Origin: Chloracidobacterium sp.
GTDB lineage: Bacteria > Acidobacteriota > Blastocatellia > Pyrinomonadales > Pyrinomonadaceae
Assembly (NCBI GenBank): GCA_016720705.1
Contig: JADKKB010000001.1
Coordinates: 124,001-188,000, forward strand
Direction: 5' to 3'
Length of the DNA: 64,000 nucleotides
Position numbers and translations under genes: made by a program. The number at the start of each line of letters is the position of its first letter. The stretch's first letter is position 1. The notes beneath the pieces are model-generated. The model searched no databases and had not been told where the DNA came from. It saw only the letters and a program-made list of their open reading frames with translations. Below are positions 1-7,953 of the stretch, piece by piece.

Positions 1-1
1 C

Positions 2-115
2 ACCACACAATGGGCCGGACTTCGTTCTCGAGCGGCCGAACTGAACGAGAAGGATATTCCGGCATTGAACAAATTACTTTGGGAGGCAGGAGTCGGTGCC
101 GTTTGGGAAAAGTAA
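2..115 (+). CDS. C-terminal fragment of an unidentified protein (5' end outside window)
   Basis: An open frame enters from the window edge and ends at a TAA at 113-115, giving about 37 residues that finish GVGAVWEK. It includes the stretch LNEKDIPALNKLL. A tail of this kind (charged helix, then PALN and a hydrophobic end) is reminiscent of the C-terminus of large BNR/sortilin-type beta-propeller proteins of Acidobacteria. That is only a resemblance from memory and is not safe as a name. The gene converges on lpxC with 8 nt between the stop codons. No terminator is seen in that gap. Confidence 0.55.
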   Translation, partial: TTQWAGLRSRAAELNEKDIPALNKLLWEAGVGAVWEK

Positions 116-123
116 CGCGTGGG

Positions 124-993
124 TCAAACAATCTCTGGTTTCACCGTACTTTCGACGATCTCCCACGCGTGTTCAGCTTTTAGCAGTTTGGACATCAGTG
201 ATGCGTGTACCGCGTGGCCGGACTTTTCAGCGGTGACTTTGCCCTTGATCGGCATACCCAGAAGTGCAAGGTCGCCGATAATGTCGAGTATCTTGTGTCT
301 GACGAATTCATCGTCAAAACGCAGTGGCGTCTCATTGAGCATACCGTTCTCGGTCAACACTATGGCGTTGTCAAGGCTACCGCCAAGGGCTAGATTCGCT
401 TTTCGAAGCATATCGATCTCGTGGGTAAATCCAAAAGTACGGGCCGACGCGATCTCCTTACCGAAAGATCCTTTCTTGAAGACGAAATTTAGCTGCTGCC
501 GCTCGATAAACGGGTGCGGAAAATCAATGAGACAGTCGATCTCAAATTCTTCCGATGGTTCGATCGCCATCTTGCGATCGCCTTGAACGTATTCGACGCG
601 CTCGAGGATCCGCAAAATATGTCTTGGGGAGTCCTGTTCGACTAAACCCGCATTTTCGATCAACGCGATAAAATCCTCGCTTGAACCATCCAAAATTGGT
701 ATCTCGATATTGTCGAGATCGATGAAGCAGTTGTCGACGCTCATTCCTCGAAGTGCGGAAAGTAGATGTTCGCACGTCGATAGCACAACGCCTCGGCGCA
801 CGAGTGTGGTGGCGTACGAGCAATGCGAAATATATTCGACCGATGCCGGGATCTCGAAATTATCCAGATCTGTGCGCACAAATATATATCCCGTGTTTGC
901 AGGTGCCGGACGGAGCGTCATATTTACGTCAGCTCCGGTATGGAGTCCGACGCCGTTTACTTTGATCGGTTTTGCAAGTGTTGTTTGTTTCAT
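124..993 (-). CDS. lpxC: UDP-3-O-acyl-N-acetylglucosamine deacetylase LpxC
   Basis: This zinc enzyme removes the N-acetyl group from UDP-3-O-acyl-GlcNAc, the committed step of lipid A synthesis in the cytoplasm, so the cell very probably makes an LPS-type outer membrane. The 289-residue length fits the compact single LpxC (about 280-305). The family motifs are present: STCEHLLSAL near residues 72-81 with zinc ligand His76, and VRHKILDIIGDLALLG near 231-246 with His233 and Asp237. His260 in KSGHAVH is the likely catalytic histidine. The start ATG at 993 begins the typical MKQTTL...GVGLHTG opening. It stands alone on the minus strand, with about 180 nt of non-coding sequence before the next, divergent gene. 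Confidence 0.95.
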   Translation of the reverse strand: MKQTTLAKPIKVNGVGLHTGADVNMTLRPAPANTGYIFVRTDLDNFEIPASVEYISHCSYATTLVRRGVVLSTCEHLLSALRGMSVDNCFIDLDNIEIPILDGSSEDFIALIENAGLVEQDSPRHILRILERVEYVQGDRKMAIEPSEEFEIDCLIDFPHPFIERQQLNFVFKKGSFGKEIASARTFGFTHEIDMLRKANLALGGSLDNAIVLTENGMLNETPLRFDDEFVRHKILDIIGDLALLGMPIKGKVTAEKSGHAVHASLMSKLLKAEHAWEIVESTVKPEIV

Positions 994-1174
994 TAACTAA
1001 GTCTGCACGCTCAATTGCAATGCCCGTGCCATCGACCCGGATTACTGAGAATCATATATTTGCCTCGAAATAAGCGAGTTTTAGGTACGGATCGCGACAA
1101 ATCTGTTGGTCTTGCGCCACATCGCTGTGGCTGAATTTACTATTCGGCATTCACGATTTACAATTTACTAAAGT

Positions 1175-1759
1175 ATGGCAATTGAAACCGCCGGCCAGAA
1201 AGCCGTTAAGATCACAAAGATACGCATTGAAAACGCGTCAACAATAACGTTACCGAAAGACACTCAGGGAACCGTCAATAAAGTTCTTGATTTCCTACCC
1301 GTCGAGCAGTATCGGGGTGTGGAGCGCATAAAGCTCGTCGATTTTATCAACGACCCGCGTTTGAAGAATATGGATATTCCCGTCCCTGGCGACCTGCCGG
1401 GCCTATATCATCCGCGTGCGGGCAATCAAGCACCGTGGTTCGAACTGTCAATGGGCGCTCTGCTACAGCCGACTGAGGGATTTGTTAAGAAATTTATGGC
1501 GAAGAGTGGATTTAAGGGCAACATAGCTGGTCTTCTATTCTCGCTTGTAGGTCAACACTACTTCCTTACCCAGAAACATTCGGTCAAACGAACCGCCCTT
1601 GAACCGCAGATTCGTCAGTACGCTGAGAAAAATCTGAAGCGTTGGAGTGAAAAGCAGTCGGAGGGCAGTATTCGGGCAAAGCTATTCAAACCGTTCCGTC
1701 CGTATCTCGAACGCTGGGCAAAATGGCTGAACAAAAAGGCTGCGGCCGCACAAAAGTAA
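1175..1759 (+). CDS. Conserved hypothetical protein, 194 residues
   Basis: I do not recognise this protein. It has no signal peptide and no clear membrane segment. The middle is rich in aromatic and Gly/Pro residues (PGDLPGLYHPRAGNQAP near residue 73), followed by GQHYFLTQKHSVKRTALE. The C-terminal 60 residues are strongly basic and helical, ending KKAAAAQK, which could bind nucleic acid. It starts at ATG 1175 and is followed 4 nt later by the EVE-domain gene, so the two are almost certainly cotranscribed. A nucleic-acid-related role shared with the EVE protein is possible but is inferred only from the neighbour and the charge. Confidence 0.7.
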   Translation: MAIETAGQKAVKITKIRIENASTITLPKDTQGTVNKVLDFLPVEQYRGVERIKLVDFINDPRLKNMDIPVPGDLPGLYHPRAGNQAPWFELSMGALLQPTEGFVKKFMAKSGFKGNIAGLLFSLVGQHYFLTQKHSVKRTALEPQIRQYAEKNLKRWSEKQSEGSIRAKLFKPFRPYLERWAKWLNKKAAAAQK

Positions 1760-1763
1760 CACA

Positions 1764-2162
1764 ATGAACTATTTCTTAGTAAAGCAAGAGCCGGATGCGT
1801 ACTCGTGGGATGATTTTGTCGCCGAGGGCAAGACCGATTGGACCGGTGTCCGCAATTACCAAGCTCGCAATAATTTAAGGGCGATGAAGAAGGGTGATAA
1901 AGTTCTGTTTTATCATTCAAACATTGGAAAAGAAGTCGTTGGCATCGCCGTGGTTTCGAAAGCTGAGTTTCCTGACCCAACTGACGAAAAGTGGGTAGCG
2001 GTCGAATTAACGCCGACCAAGCCATTCAAGAAAGCAGTTACTCTGGCGGCGATGAAGGCTAACCTTGCTCTCGTAAATCTCGGTCTCATACGCCAATCAC
2101 AACTGTCTGTTATCGCGATCACCAAAGATGAGTTCGAAGAGATCGTGAGTATGTCGAAATAG
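1764..2162 (+). CDS. EVE (PUA-like) domain protein
   Basis: This is a single-domain EVE protein of 132 residues, the usual length of bacterial members. The N-terminus MNYFLVKQEPDAYSWDDF and the following TDWTGVRNYQARNNLRAM and GDKVLFYHSN are hallmark blocks of the EVE/thymocyte nuclear protein 1 family, which has a PUA-like fold. Members bind modified bases in DNA or RNA. It lies 4 nt after the upstream hypothetical gene and 7 nt before the ATP-grasp gene, so it is part of an operon running to the carboxylase gene. There are no other modification or restriction genes beside it, so a defence role is not supported here. Confidence 0.9.
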   Translation: MNYFLVKQEPDAYSWDDFVAEGKTDWTGVRNYQARNNLRAMKKGDKVLFYHSNIGKEVVGIAVVSKAEFPDPTDEKWVAVELTPTKPFKKAVTLAAMKANLALVNLGLIRQSQLSVIAITKDEFEEIVSMSK

Positions 2163-2169
2163 GTAAGTT

Positions 2170-3525
2170 ATGCTGAAAGAAGCCGTTGCTCACTATCACA
2201 CATTGCTCGAAGACCCAGAGATCGCCGGTGCATCACAACGGATGCTCGACGAGCAACTCGAGAGTTCCAAGCTGATCTTTGGCGGACGCAGGCTCGCACC
2301 GTATCTCCGGCCACATTTTGTGACAGAAGACGATTGGGCGATGGTCACTAAGACCTGCCGCACGATCTTCGATTCGCTCCAAAAGGTCAAGGATGCGGCG
2401 ATCTCCGATGACAATGTACTCAACGAACTCGGCGTTACGCCCGTAGAACGCGAACTTATCAAGATCGACCCGGGCTATGCACACGTTTCGCCGACATCAC
2501 GTTTGGACTCGTTTCTGATCGATGACAGTTACAGCTATGTCGAGTTGAACGGCGAGAGTCCTGCCGGTATTGCATTTTCTGATTCGGCGTCCGAGATCTT
2601 CTCGAAATTGCCCGTAATGGCAAAGTTCGCGGAAACCTATAATTTCCGAACGCTCGAGGGCTCGTCTAAACTACTGGAAGTCCTTATTTCTTGCTACACA
2701 GAGTATTGCGGCGGGACAATGAAGCGGAATCCGGTGATCGCCATCGTGGATCTGAAGGGCCTGCCGACTATCAAAGAGTTCGAGCTATTCCACGACTATT
2801 TCGAGTCAAACGGCTACGAGTCGATCATTTGCTCACCGGACGAACTTAAGTTCGACGGCGACCGCCTTTCTTGTAATGGCGTAGAGATCGATATTGTCTA
2901 TAAACGACTGCTCGTTAATGAATATCTGCCGATAATGGAGCAGCAACCCGACCTGCTTGATGCATATCGTGCGGGAGCAATATGTATGGTCAATAGTTTT
3001 CGCGGAAAACTGGTACACAAAAAAGCAGTTTTTGCGGTGCTGACCAATGAACGATACAGGTATCTGTTCAACGACGCCGAGCTTGAGGCGATTGCTAAGC
3101 ATATCCCCTGGACGAGAGTCTTTCGCGACGAACCGACTGAAAATAAGGGCGAGACGATCGATCTCGTTGACTGGACGCGGTCAAATTCGCATAAACTGGT
3201 GCTAAAGCCCAACGATGATTATGGCGGTAACGGTATTTTTATCGGATGGAACTCTTCGCCCGTTGAGTGGGACGAGGCTATAAAGGCGGCGCTCGCCGAT
3301 GGCGATTATCTTGTGCAGGAACGTGTGAGAACGGCAAAAGAGCTTTTCCCGATGTTTACTGATGAAGAAGGGAACTGGGAATTGGTCGAGCAACTTGTCG
3401 ATCTGGACCCACTGCTGTTTCTCGGTGAGGTCGGGTCGGCGTTTACCAGACTTTCGTCAACCGAACTCGCAAATGTATCATCAGGCGGCGGGATGGTGCC
3501 GACGTTTATCATTAGTAAAAAATAG
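2170..3525 (+). CDS. Circularly permuted ATP-grasp enzyme (peptide/amide ligase-like)
   Basis: This 451-residue protein looks like a circularly permuted type 2 ATP-grasp protein, related to glutathionylspermidine synthase-like carboxylate-amine ligases. The nucleotide-binding parts are LVLKPNDDYGGNGIFIGW (near residue 344, lysine plus glycine-rich loop) and YLVQERV (near 377). The substrate half earlier contains YVELNGESPAGIAF. Such enzymes form amide bonds using ATP through an acyl-phosphate. The substrate cannot be read from sequence. The start ATG at 2170 follows AGGTAAG, a usable ribosome-binding site. It is cotranscribed with the EVE gene upstream, and the carboxylase starts 40 nt downstream. 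Confidence 0.8.
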   Translation: MLKEAVAHYHTLLEDPEIAGASQRMLDEQLESSKLIFGGRRLAPYLRPHFVTEDDWAMVTKTCRTIFDSLQKVKDAAISDDNVLNELGVTPVERELIKIDPGYAHVSPTSRLDSFLIDDSYSYVELNGESPAGIAFSDSASEIFSKLPVMAKFAETYNFRTLEGSSKLLEVLISCYTEYCGGTMKRNPVIAIVDLKGLPTIKEFELFHDYFESNGYESIICSPDELKFDGDRLSCNGVEIDIVYKRLLVNEYLPIMEQQPDLLDAYRAGAICMVNSFRGKLVHKKAVFAVLTNERYRYLFNDAELEAIAKHIPWTRVFRDEPTENKGETIDLVDWTRSNSHKLVLKPNDDYGGNGIFIGWNSSPVEWDEAIKAALADGDYLVQERVRTAKELFPMFTDEEGNWELVEQLVDLDPLLFLGEVGSAFTRLSSTELANVSSGGGMVPTFIISKK

Positions 3526-3565
3526 GACAATTGCCCGCAGACTTTTGGGGCGCACAATCGAACGA

Positions 3566-5188
3566 ATGACAAGCGTATCTGAATCAAGACTCCGCACCCT
3601 TACTGACGAATATCAAGTGCTCGAGGAAAGGCTCCGTCTGGGCGGCGGCCCGGACAAGATCGAAAAGATCCACAAACAAGGAAAGCTGACGGCTCGTGAA
3701 CGCGTCGCATTGCTGCTCGACGAGAATACCTTTTCCCAAGAGATCGGATTGATGGTCGCTTACGATCAGTACGATGGAACGGCACCTGCCGCGGCGGTTA
3801 TCACCGTCGTTGGCAAAATTGAAGGCCGCGAATGCGTGATCGTTGCTAACGACGCAACCATCAAGGCGGGTGCGTGGTATCCGGAAACGATCAAGAAGAT
3901 CCTGCGTGCCCAAGAGATCGCAATGCGTAATCGCGTGCCGATCATCTATCTGGTCGATTCGGCAGGCGTCAATTTGCCTTACCAGGGCGGCGTTTTTCCG
4001 GGACAGTACGGTGCTGCACGGATCTTTTACTACAACTCGATCATGCGTCGATACCTCAAGGTGCCGCAGATCTCGGCCGTAATGGGAATGTGCGTCGCGG
4101 GCGGAGCTTATCTTCCGGCGTTGTCTGATGTGATATTGATGGTCGAAGGCACGTCATTTATGGGCCTCGGCGGAGCAAACCTTGTTAAGGGGGCAACGGG
4201 GCAGACGATCGATAACGAGAGTCTGGGCGGAGCGATGACGCATAATGCAATTTCGGGCGTGGCTCATTTTCGAACGCCCGACGACAAGTCGTGTCTTGAG
4301 AAGATCCGTGCATTAGTTGCGGACCTTCCGGCGAAGGAAATAAGCCGAGTATCGGTGTCAGAATCGAGACCAACAGCCGCTGAGCCAACTTCGCTCTATG
4401 ATATTCTGCCCGGCGATCACCGAGCCCCATACGATATGCGGGCCGTGCTCGACACATTTCTTGATGAGGGCGGTATCGACGAGTTTCAGGCCGATTATGC
4501 CAAAGAGATGATCTGCGGGACTGCGCGGATCGGCGGTATTCTGGTCGGCGTGATCGCTAATTCCCGCGGTATGTCCAAGGGTAAACCGGGAGCACCGCCG
4601 CGTTTCGGCGGCATTGTGTATACCGAGTCCGCCGAGAAAACTGCGTACTTTATTGAGAATTGCAACCGCCATTCGACGCCCTTGCTCTTTGTCCAGGACG
4701 TTTCAGGATTTATGGTCGGTGCCGAGGCTGAGCATAGCGGCATCATACGTGCCGGAGCGCAGTTTGTGGAGGCGATGGCGACCGCCGCTGTGCCCAAGTT
4801 AGTTTTAACTATCAATCACGCGTCCGGCGCCGGATACTATGCGATGGCGGGACAAGGCTTTGATCCTGATTTTATCTTCTCGCTCCCAACGGGACGAATG
4901 GGCGTGATGGAAGGAGACTCTGCGGCCGTCGCTATCTATGGCACGCAGATCGAAAGGCTCAAAAAGGATGGAAAAGAGCCGCCCCCTGAAATGTTGGCCG
5001 AAATGAATAAGGTGCGCGAGACGTACGATCGTGAACTAGACGCTAAACATGCGGCGGCCCGCGGCCTTGTCGATGCCATTGTTACGCCGGAGAATCTTCG
5101 CCAGTCGCTCTTGCTTACGTTGCAAACTTGTCTTAACACCAACACGCCGCACATCGGCGCATTTGTGCTACCGTCAACGATGAACTGA
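3566..5188 (+). CDS. Acyl-CoA carboxylase beta (carboxyltransferase) subunit, methylcrotonyl/propionyl-CoA carboxylase type
   Basis: The 540-residue protein is a biotin-dependent carboxyltransferase of the PccB/MccB family and moves CO2 from carboxybiotin to an acyl-CoA. Family blocks are KIHKQGKLTARERVALLLD near residue 30, IYLVDSAGVNLPYQGGVFP near 125, GMCVAGGAYLPALSD near 172 and GASGAGYYAMAG-like HASGAGYYAMAG near 415. The LPYQ..VFP and GGANLVKGATGQ patterns lean towards the methylcrotonyl-CoA type (leucine degradation). The frame is open further upstream to 3362 but that stretch overlaps the ATP-grasp gene, so ATG 3566 is chosen. The biotin carboxylase/carrier alpha subunit is not in this window. 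Confidence 0.88.
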   Translation: MTSVSESRLRTLTDEYQVLEERLRLGGGPDKIEKIHKQGKLTARERVALLLDENTFSQEIGLMVAYDQYDGTAPAAAVITVVGKIEGRECVIVANDATIKAGAWYPETIKKILRAQEIAMRNRVPIIYLVDSAGVNLPYQGGVFPGQYGAARIFYYNSIMRRYLKVPQISAVMGMCVAGGAYLPALSDVILMVEGTSFMGLGGANLVKGATGQTIDNESLGGAMTHNAISGVAHFRTPDDKSCLEKIRALVADLPAKEISRVSVSESRPTAAEPTSLYDILPGDHRAPYDMRAVLDTFLDEGGIDEFQADYAKEMICGTARIGGILVGVIANSRGMSKGKPGAPPRFGGIVYTESAEKTAYFIENCNRHSTPLLFVQDVSGFMVGAEAEHSGIIRAGAQFVEAMATAAVPKLVLTINHASGAGYYAMAGQGFDPDFIFSLPTGRMGVMEGDSAAVAIYGTQIERLKKDGKEPPPEMLAEMNKVRETYDRELDAKHAAARGLVDAIVTPENLRQSLLLTLQTCLNTNTPHIGAFVLPSTMN

Positions 5189-5360
5189 TACGCGCGGGTT
5201 TAGATCGGCTCAAATTGTTCCTTACTTTCCGACTTTTGCGGAGTTTGTAACCGATTAGCACTTTTCTCAACGCAAGCAGGGTCGTAACTACGCGTAAGTA
5301 GCACAAAGCTGGAGTTATTCATGTTTCCTCGGCTTTGTCTGCGGCCCTGCTCTCCGCCAC

Positions 5361-5389
5361 TTTTCTGACGCAAACATTTCATCTATAAT
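5361..5389 (+). promoter_or_regulatory. Possible promoter for the TonB-domain gene
   Basis: A perfect TATAAT lies at 5384-5389, about 48 nt before the start codon of the next gene. The hexamer 17 nt upstream, TTTTCT at 5361-5366, is a poor -35 match. The 248-nt gap downstream of the carboxylase gene contains nothing else I can name. Confidence 0.3.
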
Positions 5390-5436
5390 TTTGTCGTTAT
5401 GATCATAACACGCTACCGAGTGAGTTTTGGGACCTA

Positions 5437-6147
5437 ATGTATATGAAATATCTTTCATTTTCGCTTCTGTTTCTCGTAACTATTTGTATCGTAACAGGGT
5501 CTGCTCAGACCACACCGCCGGATTCCGACCCGGTCATAATTTCGGCTCCGGCGTTTGCGATCTCTGCTGATGACGAAGCCGCAGGTATAGACGGCACGGT
5601 AAAATTAGCTGTCGAAATAAGCAAAAGTGGCACAGTCGGACAGGCTTCAGTCTATATCGGTCCGTCCTGGCCCTGTTCTGTAAATTTAGATAAGCGCGTC
5701 ACTGCCGTGATGCGAGATCTTGAAAAGTCTGTTCGCCAGTATAAATTCTCGCCTGCCTTAAGCAATGGCAAACCGGTTGACTCTCGGATCGGGCTATCGA
5801 TCAAGATCGGACGATCGGCGAAGGCCGAGGTCGGGGCGAAGGGTGATCCGGGCGTTCCGGCTAAACCAAAACTTATTAGTGGCGGAATCGTAAATGGAAA
5901 AGCCAAATTTCTGCCAAAGCCGGAATATCCGAATGCAGCGAAGTCGTCACGAGCAAGCGGTGCCGTGAGTGTCCAGATATTGATCGGCGAAGATGGAAAC
6001 ATCATTAATGCACAAGCGATAAGCGGTATGCCGGAACTTCAGTTTGCTGCCCGTGCTGCCGCCTGCGGAGCCAAGTTTAGCCCGACAACGCTGGCTGGCG
6101 AACCTGTCAAAGTGTCGGGAGTATTGATTTATAATTTCGTTCTCTAA
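5437..6147 (+). CDS. Secreted TonB C-terminal-domain protein
   Basis: The protein starts with a Sec signal peptide (hydrophobic SFLLFLV-type core, cleavage likely after GSAQ near residue 24). It ends in a TonB C-terminal domain: PKPEYPNAAKSSRASGAVSV then GEDGNIINAQAISG near residue 190 and the terminal GVLIYNFVL. A weaker, similar stretch (DGTVKLAVEISKSGTVGQ) near residue 50 suggests a second, degenerate copy of the fold. There is no proline-rich spacer and no N-terminal anchor other than the signal, so this is not a classical energy transducer. It is probably a periplasmic protein using the TonB fold for binding. ATG 5443 is an alternative start two codons later. Confidence 0.75.
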   Translation: MYMKYLSFSLLFLVTICIVTGSAQTTPPDSDPVIISAPAFAISADDEAAGIDGTVKLAVEISKSGTVGQASVYIGPSWPCSVNLDKRVTAVMRDLEKSVRQYKFSPALSNGKPVDSRIGLSIKIGRSAKAEVGAKGDPGVPAKPKLISGGIVNGKAKFLPKPEYPNAAKSSRASGAVSVQILIGEDGNIINAQAISGMPELQFAARAAACGAKFSPTTLAGEPVKVSGVLIYNFVL

Positions 6148-6239
6148 GTGAGATCGTTCCGTATCTGTATTGACTCGTGCAAAGGCGTGATCGCAGAAAA
6201 TATATCTTCCATTTTTGGAATTAAAGGATTATTATAGCT

Positions 6240-6293
6240 ATGTCGCGTCCCGTGGCATCGATTCACCTTCCTGCTCGCCCGCCTGCCAAATGA
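6240..6293 (+). CDS. Possible 17-codon leader peptide overlapping the next start codon
   Basis: A short frame begins with ATG at 6240, preceded by AAAGGA at 6222-6227, and encodes 17 residues (MSRPVASIHLPARPPAK). Its TGA stop at 6291-6293 overlaps the ATG of the following secreted protein in the classic ATGA arrangement. The downstream gene has no visible ribosome-binding site of its own, so coupling through this peptide is plausible. A chance short frame is also quite possible. Confidence 0.25.
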   Translation: MSRPVASIHLPARPPAK

Positions 6294-6658
6294 TAAAGAT
6301 ATTTCTTAAAACCGCACTTATACTTTTGTGCTTTTTGTCATTGACCGCTGCCGTCAACGGTCAGAAAGCAACGTCAAAGAAAAGTGATTCTGTTATCTCA
6401 TCTATCGCGAACGGTGCCGGAAAGGTGACGGTAGTCGTCGTCGGTTCAGCAGCCAAGGCCGCTTGGGCCACAACCAAGTTCGCTGCTAAGGATATCGCAA
6501 AACCTCTAGTGGTCAGTGTAGGAAAGCCCCTGCTTCTGAAGGCCGCGCCCAACGTAACGATGTTTGCCCTAAAGCTAACCGGTAAAAGCGTCAAAAAGGC
6601 CGTGCCTTTGGCCGCAAAATTAGGGATGGCATATCTCAAAGCGAAACTGCCGATCTAG
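6290..6658 (+). CDS. Small secreted basic protein of unknown function
   Basis: Read from ATG 6290, the product is 122 residues with a clear signal peptide (MIKIFLKTALILLCFLSL, cleavage near NGQ). The mature part is rich in Lys, Ala and Val with repeated KxAxP and GKPLLLKAAP-like stretches and no cysteines. No family is recognised. A longer frame opens at ATG 6215 but would put 25 residues of unlikely composition in front of the signal peptide, so 6290 is preferred. The gene sits alone between the TonB-domain gene and the convergent pyrophosphatase. Confidence 0.6.
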   Translation: MIKIFLKTALILLCFLSLTAAVNGQKATSKKSDSVISSIANGAGKVTVVVVGSAAKAAWATTKFAAKDIAKPLVVSVGKPLLLKAAPNVTMFALKLTGKSVKKAVPLAAKLGMAYLKAKLPI

Positions 6659-6716
6659 TTTTCTGAAAGTGTTGAGAAGGTTTGTTTGGAAAGCGGTGGT
6701 CAATTATTTGGTGACC

Positions 6717-7337
6717 TTACTTTTCATCATCCTTTAGTAATTCCGCGTAATCCGCTATTGCCATTTCGATCACCCTGCGAGCATCTTCCTTTCCATATGA
6801 ATAGGCGATCTCGCAGATATTAGGCGCGTCAGGAAGCGATTTGTACGTAAGGAAATAGTGTTCAAATCGTTCGAGGATGCCTTTGGGCAATTCGTGGATC
6901 TCAGTATATTGCTCAAATACCTTATCGCCCTTTAGAACCGCAATTATCTTATCGTCGGCCTCGCCACCATCGATCAAACAGAATCCGCCGATGGGTATGG
7001 CCTTGAGGATTATGTCGCCACGAGGGATGTGATGTTCGGATAGAACGAGAATGTCGAGCGGGTCGTGATCGCCGCCGGTGATGCTGATCGACGTTCCGCT
7101 TCGTGCAAGGTTCGCGATGCCCTCGCCGCAATAGGTTCGCGGGATAAATCCATAGTTTGCGGGTACGACGTTCGAATATTGCTGCGGACGATCGATCTTA
7201 AGATAACCGGTCTCTTTGTCGACCTCGTATTTGACCGTGTCACGCGGAACTATTTCAATAAAAACCGATACTTCCTGTGGAGCATTGTCGCCGATCGGGA
7301 TGCCGTGCCACGGGTGGGCTTTGTTTGTACGAAACAT
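6717..7337 (-). CDS. ppa: Inorganic pyrophosphatase, family I
   Basis: A soluble family I pyrophosphatase of 206 residues, which hydrolyses PPi to drive biosynthesis. The signature GGDHDPLDILVL near residue 90 carries the metal-binding aspartates. Other family elements are EIVPRDTVKYEVDKETG, NYGFIPRTYC and the C-terminal ERFEHYFLTYK. The open frame continues upstream to 7673, but this extension is antisense to the crotonase gene and not family-like. ATG 7337, giving MFRTNKAHPWHGI, is the right start. It is divergent from the crotonase gene with only 28 nt between start codons, so at least one promoter must lie inside the neighbouring coding sequence. Confidence 0.93.
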   Translation of the reverse strand: MFRTNKAHPWHGIPIGDNAPQEVSVFIEIVPRDTVKYEVDKETGYLKIDRPQQYSNVVPANYGFIPRTYCGEGIANLARSGTSISITGGDHDPLDILVLSEHHIPRGDIILKAIPIGGFCLIDGGEADDKIIAVLKGDKVFEQYTEIHELPKGILERFEHYFLTYKSLPDAPNICEIAYSYGKEDARRVIEMAIADYAELLKDDEK

Positions 7338-7365
7338 ACAGCTATTATTTGTCCATTGCAGAAAA

Positions 7366-7953
7366 ATGTCTAACGGCTTTATCATCGAAAATTCAGGGTC
7401 AGTAAGGATCATAAGATTTTCCCGGCCCGAGACCCGGAGTCCGCTATCTATCACAGTACTCGAGGGCCTGCACGCAGAAGTCGATTCGGTGGGGAATAAT
7501 GCGGCAGTCTCGGGACTGATATTCACGGGTGTTGATGATGTGTTCGCCTCAGGGGCGGACCTGCGTGAGGTCGCCGCCGTAACTGCCGGAACGGCACGAG
7601 AATTTGCTCTGCGTGGCCAATCGCTGACAACCAAGATCTCTCTGCTTCGATGTGAAACTATCGCTGCAGTCAACGGTTACTGTTTTGGAGGAGCTCTCGA
7701 TCTTGCACTTGCCTGCAAACTCAGGATCGCCGAGCCGACCGGACTGTTTTCGCATCCGGGAACCGGACTCGGCATTATCACCGGATGGGGCGGCACACAG
7801 CGTCTGCCGAGGCTTATTGGTGAGGCCGCGGCAGTCGAGATGTTTTTTACCGGCCGCCGTGTGACTGCCCAAGAGGCTCTTGAATTGGGCCTGATCGATC
7901 GCATTGCGGACAATGCACTTGCGACTGCCACTCAAACGATCTTGAATGGATAA
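7366..7953 (+). CDS. Short enoyl-CoA hydratase/isomerase (crotonase) family protein
   Basis: The 195-residue product has the crotonase core: IIRFSRPETRSPLS at the start, DVFASGADLREV near residue 58 (first oxyanion-hole region) and AAVNGYCFGGALDLALACKLRIA near residue 100 (second). It stops after ALELGLIDRI plus about 17 residues, so it lacks most of the C-terminal helices of the usual 255-265-residue enzymes. It may still be active, but trimer packing would be altered. The next gene overlaps its end by 8 nt, which supports this stop codon being real. ATG 7366 is chosen over upstream in-frame codons because MSNGFIIENSGSVRIIRF is the natural crotonase beginning. Confidence 0.85.
   Translation: MSNGFIIENSGSVRIIRFSRPETRSPLSITVLEGLHAEVDSVGNNAAVSGLIFTGVDDVFASGADLREVAAVTAGTAREFALRGQSLTTKISLLRCETIAAVNGYCFGGALDLALACKLRIAEPTGLFSHPGTGLGIITGWGGTQRLPRLIGEAAAVEMFFTGRRVTAQEALELGLIDRIADNALATATQTILNG

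Noticed and set aside
119..586. Plus-strand open frame inside lpxC
   Set aside because: It lies wholly antisense to lpxC, has a Ser/Arg-rich composition typical of a complement frame, and no ribosome-binding site.
7338..7673. Upstream extension of the pyrophosphatase frame (112 codons)
   Set aside because: It is antisense to the crotonase and gives a non-family N-terminus; ATG 7337 starts the normal protein.
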